The translations under genes were made by a program, and so were the position numbers. A stretch of 64,000 nt of DNA from Proteiniclasticum sp. Lineage in GTDB: Bacteria > Bacillota > Clostridia > Clostridiales > Clostridiaceae. Numbering within the stretch: the stretch's first letter is position 1; the number at the start of each line of letters is the position of its first letter. The notes under the pieces are model-generated. The model ran no database searches. It had not been told where the DNA came from and saw only the letters and a list, made by a program, of their open reading frames with translations. Below are positions 52,022 through 58,970 of the stretch, piece by piece. The stretch covers positions 1-64,000 of the forward strand of contig NZ_DOPX01000012.1 in NCBI RefSeq assembly GCF_003514505.1, in the 5' to 3' direction.

Positions 52022-52216
52022 ACAGTTGGAAAGCAACCTTCATTATAGACCTTATGACCTTCTGAGTGAAGTGAAAAATCCTGAAGCTTTTCTTATCTAT
52101 AATCAATCCATCTCGTACTACACCTAGGGAAGTACTTCTCTTCGGGTCATAGCCCCTACAAATCTGATCGTCTCCCTATGGAAAATGGGTTCCCGCCGGA
52201 AAGCAGGAACCCATTA
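52000..52216 (+). ncRNA. Candidate structured noncoding RNA (possibly the raiA-motif class)
   Basis: This lies in the only gap over 300 nt (51932-52296). Paired segments visible by eye: GGTTG/CAACC (52006-52010 with 52034-52038) stacked on CTTTC/GAAAG (52013-52017 with 52029-52033); ATTATAG/CTATAAT (52042-52048 with 52097-52103); TAGGGA/TCCCTA (52125-52130 with 52173-52178); GGG/CCC around 52144-52155; and a final hairpin at 52184-52215. One G-T pair next to the first helix favours the plus strand. Length and clostridial host fit raiA, but I cannot run a covariance search, and I see no strong plus-strand promoter. Part of the region must also hold the minus-strand promoter of the ATP-grasp gene. 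Confidence 0.5.
52182..52216 (-). terminator. Terminator after the small membrane protein gene
   Basis: AATGGGTTCC and GGAACCCATT pair over 10 bp with a 12-nt loop. On the minus strand the arm is followed by TTTTCC. It may end both the minus-strand gene at 52297 and, from the other side, the candidate RNA. Confidence 0.75.
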
Positions 52217-52296
52217 ATATTGAAAGAGTATTATATCCTTACATTTATCCTAAAAGGAAACCAACTACATTATCTGCGAAGATCTGCAGCATAGAG

Positions 52297-52626
52297 CTAT
52301 TTTACTTCTTCATCATAATCAACATCAACCACTTTGTGGTCCTGTGAAAAAAACGTATCGTCATGGACACTTTTCACCTGAGTCACTGGAGGTTCGTCTT
52401 CCTTTACAGTTGGTTCTGAATAGCTCCGATAATAATTCTCTTCTTTTCGCTTATAGCTCTCTCCAGTGGTACCAGAGAAAAGCGGGCGTATAAGACGCCT
52501 GTAGATATACCAAATCCCAAACCCCAACAGTATATAAGGCAACAAGGTAATGGCAAAAGATATTACTAAAAAAATTATTACAATGCTTATCAGAAAGCCT
52601 ACTAAACTCTGTCCTCTCATCTTCAT
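52297..52626 (-). CDS. Hypothetical small membrane protein
   Basis: About 109 residues. Two closely spaced hydrophobic segments (SLVGFLISIVIIFLVISFAI and LLPYILLGFGIWYIY) are followed by a basic stretch and a hydrophilic, acidic tail (EENYYRSYSEPTVKEDEPPV; VVDVDYDEEVK). I recognise no family. The frame is open to a GTG at 52656; the ATG at 52626 follows GAGG by 6 nt and is preferred, with another ATG two codons on. It stands alone between the candidate RNA and psuG. Confidence 0.65.
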   Translation of the reverse strand: MKMRGQSLVGFLISIVIIFLVISFAITLLPYILLGFGIWYIYRRLIRPLFSGTTGESYKRKEENYYRSYSEPTVKEDEPPVTQVKSVHDDTFFSQDHKVVDVDYDEEVK

Positions 52627-52696
52627 CTTCTCCCTCAGTTTTCTTGAACTATGCACCCATTCTACCGGAAGAAGATTAAATGAGCATTAAAGGTCC

Positions 52697-53608
52697 TTAC
52701 AGTTTTGAATAAGCTACAGCAACTTTTGCAGCAACTTCTGCGTTGTTGTATACCAGCTGGATGTTTGACTCAAGAGAATCTCCTCCAGTTATTTCCTTTA
52801 TTTTTGCCAGAAGGAATGGTGTTGTCTCTTTACCTTTAATCCCTTTCTCATTCGCTTCAACGACTGCATCTTCTATGACCTTTGTGATGAAAGCCTCGTC
52901 CATGGAGTAGTTTTCCGGAATCGGATTTGCAATGAGTGCTCCTCCATGGAGTCCAAGTGACCATTTGGTCTTCAGAACTGATGCCATCTCTTCTGGTGTG
53001 TCAATTTGATAGTCCACTGGGAAACCGCTCTTTCTGGTATAAAAAGCTGGAAGCTCTTTTGTGCCATAACCAAATACAGGCACACCTTTGGTTTCAAGAT
53101 ATTCAAGTGTTAAGCCGATATCGAGGATGGACTTTGCACCAGCACATACTACCGCAACGTCAGTAGCCGCAAGCTCTTCTAAATCCGCGGAAATGTCCAT
53201 GGTTGTTTCCGCGCCTCTATGTACACCACCGATGCCGCCTGTAGCGAAAATCTTGATCCCCGCCATATCGGCAATGATCATTGTGGATGCAACTGTGGTC
53301 GCACCATCTTTCTTCATAGAAACAATATAAGGGATATCCCTTCTGGAGACCTTTGCAACATCAGGAGCTTTCCCCATATAATCGATCTCTTCTTTCGTAA
53401 GCCCTGCTTTCAGAACACCACCAATGATACCGATGGTTGCAGGAACTGCGCCGTTTTCTCTGATGATTTCTTCCACTCGAAGGGCAGTTTCAACATTTTT
53501 AGGATATGGCATTCCATGAGATATAATCGTGGACTCCAATGCCACCACTGGCTTTCCGTTTTCTAGCGCTTCCTTTACTTCCTGGCTTGTAACTACATAC
53601 TGATTCAT
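52697..53608 (-). CDS. psuG: Pseudouridine-5'-phosphate glycosidase
   Basis: A 303-residue enzyme that splits pseudouridine 5'-phosphate to uracil and ribose 5-phosphate. Conserved blocks include PVVALESTIISHGMPYPKN, GAVPATIGIIGG, IFATGGIGGVHRGAE, DISADLEELAATDVAVVCAG and KETTPFLLAKIKEITGG. The upstream gene encodes the matching kinase, overlapping by 4 nt, so the two form a complete pseudouridine salvage pathway. Confidence 0.96.
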   Translation of the reverse strand: MNQYVVTSQEVKEALENGKPVVALESTIISHGMPYPKNVETALRVEEIIRENGAVPATIGIIGGVLKAGLTKEEIDYMGKAPDVAKVSRRDIPYIVSMKKDGATTVASTMIIADMAGIKIFATGGIGGVHRGAETTMDISADLEELAATDVAVVCAGAKSILDIGLTLEYLETKGVPVFGYGTKELPAFYTRKSGFPVDYQIDTPEEMASVLKTKWSLGLHGGALIANPIPENYSMDEAFITKVIEDAVVEANEKGIKGKETTPFLLAKIKEITGGDSLESNIQLVYNNAEVAAKVAVAYSKL

Positions 53609-54702
53609 TTCATTTCCTCCACTTTTTTCATTATTTTTCTGATTTCACTTTCGGACAGGTCCGGATTAATGGTTTCATAGGCATTCATGGCCATGACGGA
53701 TGCTCCAATGGCGAATCTCACTTTATCCTTGATTGGAAAACCATGGAGCTCTGAGTAAACTAAAGCTGCCTGAAATGCATCTCCCGCTCCCGTGGCATTC
53801 TTTGGTGTCATCTTTGGTGCTTTCATTATCCCGTTCTTAAGACCATCGCTATAAAAAACGCCTTCAGGTCCCAATGTAATAAAAACATTCTTCACCCCTT
53901 CGGCATGGAAAAATCCACAGGCTTTCTCCAAATCATGATGATTTTGGATGGCTATGCCTGATAGAGCTTCTGCTTCCAGCCTGTTTGGTTTTATGGTATG
54001 GAATGCCCCAATAACACTCTTTGCTCGCAATGCTTTGGTATGGGATACGGTATCCAAAAACAGATCGTTCTCCTTGAATAAATCTACCCCATATCGGAAG
54101 ATTTCCTCTTCCAAATTCGTATCAAATACGATCACCTGACTTTTAAGAATCACTTGTTTAGAATCTTCCAGATATTTTCTGTCCAGCTTCTTGAAAATAT
54201 TCATCGAAGCAATGGCAAGATCCATATCATTTTCATGGTCAAGAATGGCCAGATACGTTCCCGTACCTTCCTCTTGCACTCTCTTCACATGGCTCATATC
54301 GATGCCGATTTTTTCTGATTCTTTGATGATCTGATCTCCATATATGTCTTCACCAACGACAGTGAACATTTTGGTATGTGTACCTAGTCTTGCAAGATTC
54401 TCCGCTATATTTCTTCCTACGCCGCCCAGGGAGACTTTTACGCCACCCGGATTAGAATCCTGACGTTTCAGTTCATGAAATGGATAACCCACAATATCCA
54501 TGTTGGCACCACCTATGACAGACACGTGATCTCTCTCATCAACCACATAGCCTCGTCCTCTTATGATTCCTTTTCTCGTGAGATTGGTGATATGGACAGC
54601 TACGGAGGATCTTGTGATTTGAAGCGCTTCCGCAATCTCTTGTTGCGATACAAATGGATTCTTCTTGATGATTTCTATAATCTCGAATTCTCTCTGTGTA
54701 AT
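53605..54702 (-). CDS. psuK: Pseudouridine kinase with N-terminal winged-helix DNA-binding domain
   Basis: About 365 residues. Residues 1-55 form a winged helix (FVSQQEIAEALQITRSSVAV, LTRKGIIRGRGYVV). A PfkB kinase domain follows: VIGGANMDIVGYP, VSLGGVGRNIAENLARLG and the ATP/anion motif NATGAGDAF. It phosphorylates pseudouridine for PsuG and may regulate its own operon. Start: a perfect SD (GGAGGT) is followed 7 nt later by ATT at 54702, which gives TQREFEIIEIIKK, the natural domain start. The TTG at 54717 and GTG at 54711 lie within or before that SD. I therefore suggest an ATT start; a conventional call would use TTG at 54717. Confidence 0.85.
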   Translation of the reverse strand: MTQREFEIIEIIKKNPFVSQQEIAEALQITRSSVAVHITNLTRKGIIRGRGYVVDERDHVSVIGGANMDIVGYPFHELKRQDSNPGGVKVSLGGVGRNIAENLARLGTHTKMFTVVGEDIYGDQIIKESEKIGIDMSHVKRVQEEGTGTYLAILDHENDMDLAIASMNIFKKLDRKYLEDSKQVILKSQVIVFDTNLEEEIFRYGVDLFKENDLFLDTVSHTKALRAKSVIGAFHTIKPNRLEAEALSGIAIQNHHDLEKACGFFHAEGVKNVFITLGPEGVFYSDGLKNGIMKAPKMTPKNATGAGDAFQAALVYSELHGFPIKDKVRFAIGASVMAMNAYETINPDLSESEIRKIMKKVEEMK

Positions 54703-54718
54703 TTTGATCACCTCCAAA

Positions 54719-54742
54719 TAAGCTAATGCTTAATTAATAAGC
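54719..54742. promoter_or_regulatory. Candidate operator upstream of psuK
   Basis: TAAGC (54719-54723), GCTTA (54728-54732) and TAAGC (54738-54742) occur in alternating orientation at about 10-bp spacing, giving two overlapping inverted repeats directly before the SD of psuK. A protein bound here would block translation or early transcription. The winged helix of PsuK is the obvious candidate ligand; this is inference. Confidence 0.5.
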
Positions 54743-54789
54743 TTATGTTAGTATTATAATGTAAAATTATTCCAGAATCAAGAGCTTAC

Positions 54790-54822
54790 ACAAAAAAAAT
54801 AACCGCAGAAAACTGCGGTTTA
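54790..54822 (-). terminator. Intrinsic terminator after the zinc-ribbon gene
   Basis: AACCGCAG and CTGCGGTT pair over 8 bp with a 4-nt loop (aaaa), followed on the minus strand by ATTTTTTTT. The stem touches the stop codon of the gene at 54820. Confidence 0.88.
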
Positions 54823-55632
54823 TCGTTTAATATCTACAAGGAGCCTGTTATACTCCTCATGCAACTCTATCAGGTTGTCTTTCGTTTCGGATGTGATATC
54901 TCCCGAAATCATTTGAGCAATTGAATTTTCAACATTCTTCAGCACTCCTAATGTCTCATACTTTGCCAAATAAGTTTCAGGAGGCAATGCAAGCTCTTCC
55001 ACCAGGACATTCAGCGTGGCGCTTCGCTCTTTCAGGTCATATACATCGGACACATCCAGGACTTTATTCACTATCCCATTGAAAACATCTCCAAGCCCCA
55101 GACCTTTCATGAATCTGTTGACACGAAGTGTCGTCAGATGCGCGATATTCTCTTCTATGAGCTTGCCCTGACTTTCATAGCTTTCAACAACCGTATTAAA
55201 CTTCTCCCGATAGTTCTCCAGCTGTTTCAGCTCTTCAGCCAATACTTGCTGCTGCTTTTCTATCTCCGCTTGAGCGATACGCTCTTGTTGGGTATCCACA
55301 GCAATTTTTACAGCATTATACGCTACAAACACAAACAAAGCCAACAGAATAACCAATGTCATGCGCATTATGACAGACTTTTTGGGCTTATTGAGTTCAC
55401 GTTCAGGATCGTAAATTCCATCCTCATCCGGACTTTTTCTTCGCTCATAAAACGGACGGCTTTCATCTTTTACAACCTGCGGATTGTGATCTTGTGTCCG
55501 GGAACTTATGAACTTTTGATGATCCGAGCTATATCCGCCCAGAGTAACTTTTTTTCCAGTTAAAGGAGAACCGCACTGGTTGCAGTACTTGCTTCCCTCA
55601 ACATTGCCATGTCCACAAATCGAACACTTCAA
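54820..55632 (-). CDS. Zinc-ribbon membrane protein with coiled coil
   Basis: A 270-residue protein of unknown function. An N-terminal zinc ribbon has Cys3, Cys6, Cys17 and Cys20 (CSICGHGNVEGSKYCNQCG). A hydrophilic linker leads to one membrane helix at about 90-112 (MTLVILLALFVFVAYNAVKI). A coiled coil follows (about 115-165), then a helical domain. The topology implies a cytoplasmic ribbon and an outside helical part. It stands alone between psuK and the ZIP gene, with its own terminator. I do not recognise the outer domain. Confidence 0.8.
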   Translation of the reverse strand: MKCSICGHGNVEGSKYCNQCGSPLTGKKVTLGGYSSDHQKFISSRTQDHNPQVVKDESRPFYERRKSPDEDGIYDPERELNKPKKSVIMRMTLVILLALFVFVAYNAVKIAVDTQQERIAQAEIEKQQQVLAEELKQLENYREKFNTVVESYESQGKLIEENIAHLTTLRVNRFMKGLGLGDVFNGIVNKVLDVSDVYDLKERSATLNVLVEELALPPETYLAKYETLGVLKNVENSIAQMISGDITSETKDNLIELHEEYNRLLVDIKR

Positions 55633-55744
55633 AATCCATCACCTACTTTATTATTAGTTCCACTATACACCAGTGACATTATACGATTCTTTGCAAAGCA
55701 TAAACTTTTCCTTAAAAGTGAATCTGTTTGAATCAAAATCTTGA

Positions 55745-55776
55745 AATAAAAAAGACCAGATATCACAATATCTGAT
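55745..55776 (-). terminator. Intrinsic terminator after the ZIP transporter gene
   Basis: CAGATAT and ATATCTG pair over at least 7 bp with a 4-nt loop. The minus strand continues GTCTTTTTTATTT. It lies 16 nt after the ZIP stop. Confidence 0.85.
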
Positions 55777-55791
55777 CCATTCCTTCTTGTA

Positions 55792-56604
55792 TTATCCAAG
55801 TGCAACATCCAGAATCATCATGATGGTAAAACCTACCATAACACCCATGGTTGCATAGTCTGAGTTATTGTTTGACTGCGCTTCAGGTATCAGTTCTTCC
55901 ACAACCACATAAATCATTGCACCAGCTGCAAAGCAAAGTGCAAAGGGAAGAATACTTCTCATGCTTAGAACAAGCAGAGCCCCCAAAACACCTGCAATGG
56001 GCTCAACGATTCCTGAAGCCTGACCATAAAGAAATGCTTTTGTTCTGCTCATCCCTTCACGCCTGAGTGGAATAGAAACCGCTGCCCCTTCAGGAAAATT
56101 CTGAAGGCCGATACCAATGGCAAGAGCAATGGCTCCCATGAGACTCGAGGATTCAATTCCGGCTGCTACAGCCCCAAAAGCTACCCCCACCGCCAGCCCT
56201 TCTGGAATATTGTGAAGAGTTATGGCTAGGACCAGCAAAACACTTCGCTGCCAGGATGTTTTAGGACCTTCCTTTACTTTGGGACCTAATCCAAGGTGCA
56301 TATGGGGAAGAGTCTTATCTACAATAAATAGAAACAGACCACCTGACATGAATCCCATGGCCGCCATAAGCCATGGATTGAATCCCATTTCTTCAGCCAG
56401 GTCAATACCCGGACTGATCAGCGACCAGAAACTTGCAGCGATCATTACACCTGCAGCGAACCCCAACATCGTATCAAACACTTTTTTATGAATGGTTTTA
56501 AAGAAGAAAACCAGCGCTGATCCCAGGGCCGTAACTCCCCATGTAAACAGCGTGGCAAATAAGGCTTGAATGGTGGGATCGAAACGTTCAAAGAATGCAA
56601 CCAT
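55792..56604 (-). CDS. ZIP family divalent metal transporter
   Basis: A 270-residue membrane protein with about eight helices. The two metal-site helices are clear: ALHNIPEGLAVGVAFG-like (ITLHNIPEGLAVG) and GIGLQNFPEGAAVSIPLRRE. FFKTIHKKVFDTMLGFAAGV is the usual N-terminal ZIP helix 2 region. It is the GufA/ZupT-like group that imports zinc, iron or manganese. No metal regulator box was recognised upstream. Confidence 0.93.
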   Translation of the reverse strand: MVAFFERFDPTIQALFATLFTWGVTALGSALVFFFKTIHKKVFDTMLGFAAGVMIAASFWSLISPGIDLAEEMGFNPWLMAAMGFMSGGLFLFIVDKTLPHMHLGLGPKVKEGPKTSWQRSVLLVLAITLHNIPEGLAVGVAFGAVAAGIESSSLMGAIALAIGIGLQNFPEGAAVSIPLRREGMSRTKAFLYGQASGIVEPIAGVLGALLVLSMRSILPFALCFAAGAMIYVVVEELIPEAQSNNNSDYATMGVMVGFTIMMILDVALG

Positions 56605-56635
56605 AGGTTCACCTCAACTTCCTGTGTTTTTATGC

Positions 56636-57373
56636 CTATCCTTCAAAATCCTCATGGAACTCTGCATTATGATAAACATTATCCACATCTTCATCTTCCA
56701 GCAGCTTATCCACTAATTTTTGGAAGAGGATGGATGTTTCTATATCCAACGACGTAGTCACATTAGGAATCATAGTCACTTCACCCTCGAGGATTTCAAT
56801 TCCCGCTTCTGATATCGCCGCTTTTACAGCATCAAATGCTTCAGGCTCTGTAATGATTTCTAGAACCTCTTCTTCGGAAGTCATATCCTCAGCCCCACTT
56901 TCCAGCGCAAGCATCATGATTTCTTCTTCATCCAACTCTTCCGTCTTCTCGATGACAATCTGGCCCTTCTTATTGAACATAAACATAACTGAACCGGAAG
57001 TACCTAGATTTCCACCGAACTTATCAAAGATATGTCTTACATTTCCTGCTGTTCTGTTCTTATTGTCCGTATAAGCTTCCACAATCACTGCTACGCCATT
57101 GGGGCCATATCCTTCATAAACCATGTCTTCGTAATTTGCGCTGTTTACATCTCCAGCAGCTTTCTTCAGCAATCTTGTGATGTTGTCATTGGGCATGTTG
57201 GCCGCTTTCGCCTTTAGTATCACATCCCGCAGCTTTGCATTGGTTTCTGGATTGGTTCCATCCTTCGCTGCCATCATCAGTTCCTTGCCGATTTTAGTAA
57301 ATATCTTTCCTCTTTTGGCATCTACCTTGCTTTTTTTCGCTTGAATATTATGCCATTTAGAATGTCCTGACAT
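56636..57373 (-). CDS. yebC: YebC/PmpR family regulator
   Basis: A 245-residue protein of the YebC family, described as a transcriptional regulator or as an aid to translation through proline-rich stretches. N-terminal MSGHSKWHNIQAKKSKVDAK and GKIFTKIGKELMMAAKDG are invariant family sequence. The ATG at 57373 has GGAGG upstream; the frame opens three codons earlier with a GTG. Full length. Confidence 0.95.
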   Translation of the reverse strand: MSGHSKWHNIQAKKSKVDAKRGKIFTKIGKELMMAAKDGTNPETNAKLRDVILKAKAANMPNDNITRLLKKAAGDVNSANYEDMVYEGYGPNGVAVIVEAYTDNKNRTAGNVRHIFDKFGGNLGTSGSVMFMFNKKGQIVIEKTEELDEEEIMMLALESGAEDMTSEEEVLEIITEPEAFDAVKAAISEAGIEILEGEVTMIPNVTTSLDIETSILFQKLVDKLLEDEDVDNVYHNAEFHEDFEG

Positions 57374-57420
57374 ATCAATCACCCTCCATTTTCTTACAAT
57401 CCACTATTATAGCACTCCTG

Positions 57421-58077
57421 CTAGCCTTCTTCAAACTCTTTATAGAGCCGCTGCTCCATCTTGTAGTATAAAGATGCATCTGAAACTGAAATTCTTGCAT
57501 GGCTGGATGTAAGGTTGACTATATCGCTTTTTAGTATTTGCAGTGCAGTTTCTTCAATGTAGATTTTCAGTGTAACCTCTGAAGTGTACTCAATCTCTTC
57601 TGTCTCAATCTGCTTTTCCCTCAGGTAGTGTTGAACCTTCCCTAAAAGATCATATTCAATGTGCAGGTCCACTTCAAAACCGAGAACCCGTTCCACAATA
57701 CCAGAAGCTTTTACAGCATCCGATGCTCCTTTCACGTAGGCTCTAGTTAAGCCGCCAGCTCCAAGAAGGATCCCGCCAAAGTACCTTGTGACCACAACGC
57801 ACACATTTCTCAAGTCATTTTTCTTAAGAACCTCGAGTATGGGAATCCCCCCAGTACCTTGTGGTTCCCCATCATCGCTGTATCTTTGAACATTCATGTT
57901 CTCACCAATGGTGTAGGCATACACATGATGCCTCGCATCTTTATACTTCGCTTTGATTCCATCAATAAATGCTCTTGCTTCCTCTTCTGAGAAAACCCTT
58001 TTACAAGCTCCTATAAAAGTAGATTTCTTTTCTACAAATTCTGTCTCTGATCTTCGTAAAACCGTTTTATATCCCAT
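57421..58077 (-). CDS. YigZ/IMPACT family protein
   Basis: A 218-residue protein of the YigZ family. The N-terminal IMPACT domain has FVEKKSTFIGACKRV, ARHHVYAYTIGE, RYSDDGEPQGTGGIPILEVL and VVTRYFGGILLGAGGLTRAYV; the C-terminal DUF1949 ferredoxin-like domain follows. Biochemical role not established. It overlaps the nucleotidyltransferase stop by one base, so the two are coupled. Confidence 0.92.
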   Translation of the reverse strand: MGYKTVLRRSETEFVEKKSTFIGACKRVFSEEEARAFIDGIKAKYKDARHHVYAYTIGENMNVQRYSDDGEPQGTGGIPILEVLKKNDLRNVCVVVTRYFGGILLGAGGLTRAYVKGASDAVKASGIVERVLGFEVDLHIEYDLLGKVQHYLREKQIETEEIEYTSEVTLKIYIEETALQILKSDIVNLTSSHARISVSDASLYYKMEQRLYKEFEEG

Positions 58078-58970
58078 TACAGCCAGTACACATTCTCCTT
58101 TATAAGTTCTTTTCCGGAAGGCGTCTTCACTTCTCTGAAGTCTCTTTTTAAAAGATTCTTGTGATGAAGGAGGTTCAGAATGCCTTCCATCTGTATATCG
58201 AAGTTCTGGAACAAATGGTCTGCAATGATCTCCCTCGCACTCATAGGTTGTGATTTATCTCTGAAGTACTGCAGAATCACTTCAGAAGCTTCTGTGATCT
58301 CCTGATCTATGGTCTGTTTCAGGTACTTGTTCACCTGTCTAATTTTCTTCTCTAGATTTTCACCAGAAACCAGGTATTGGTATTTTTCCTCATAGACCGG
58401 ATCAAGACCAGCAGCCATCCCTATGGTATCTTTGGAGATCATATACCCTCTGGAGTTGACATAAACGGATGCATAGAGCTCCATGGACTCCAGAACAGAA
58501 TTGTATGCACCATAAAAGTTTCTGTTATGAAGAAACTTATCTGTCGCATCTATGCTCTTGATGAGTTTGCCCAAGTAAGACAGTGTCCATTTTCTTCTGT
58601 CCATTTCAGGATAGAATCTGCATTGGTTATAATGCTCTGTAATATCACCGTCTTTTGAGAAAACAAGCTTTGAAGAGGAAAAAATCCTATGAATATAGCT
58701 TCCCTTCACCTCAAGCCCTTTTAATGTCATGAACTCTTTCTTGCTCATCACCTTAAAATGTACTGGCACCCCATGTTCCATTGAATAGACATTTTCGACG
58801 CCCTCTTCTTCACCATCATAAATCACAAAGAAATCAATATCTGAGTTTTCCCAAAGATCTCCATTGACAATGCTGCCAAAAACAAAAGCTGCCAGAATAT
58901 CTCGTGTATCACTCATACTCTTGGTTACTTCATGATAAACTCTCTGATATTCAATGATAAGATTCTTCAT
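58077..58970 (-). CDS. Nucleotidyltransferase-domain protein of unknown specificity
   Basis: About 297 residues. The N-terminal pol-beta-like domain has AAFVFGSIVNGDLWENSDID with the Gly-Ser pair and the Asp-x-Asp metal site (DIDFFV). The rest is a helical domain resembling the C-terminal half of toxin-type or aminoglycoside nucleotidyltransferases, ending in a small winged-helix-like part. The ATG at 58970 follows GGAGGAGACC and lies 20 nt inside the hflX end. No obvious antitoxin or resistance partner is adjacent. Function unknown. Confidence 0.82.
   Translation of the reverse strand: MKNLIIEYQRVYHEVTKSMSDTRDILAAFVFGSIVNGDLWENSDIDFFVIYDGEEEGVENVYSMEHGVPVHFKVMSKKEFMTLKGLEVKGSYIHRIFSSSKLVFSKDGDITEHYNQCRFYPEMDRRKWTLSYLGKLIKSIDATDKFLHNRNFYGAYNSVLESMELYASVYVNSRGYMISKDTIGMAAGLDPVYEEKYQYLVSGENLEKKIRQVNKYLKQTIDQEITEASEVILQYFRDKSQPMSAREIIADHLFQNFDIQMEGILNLLHHKNLLKRDFREVKTPSGKELIKENVYWL

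Noticed and set aside
51946..52170. Stop-free minus-strand frame of about 70 codons upstream of the ATP-grasp gene
   Set aside because: No start codon with an SD, and it crosses the extended -10 promoter. The long-range base pairing in the same stretch is better explained by a structured RNA.
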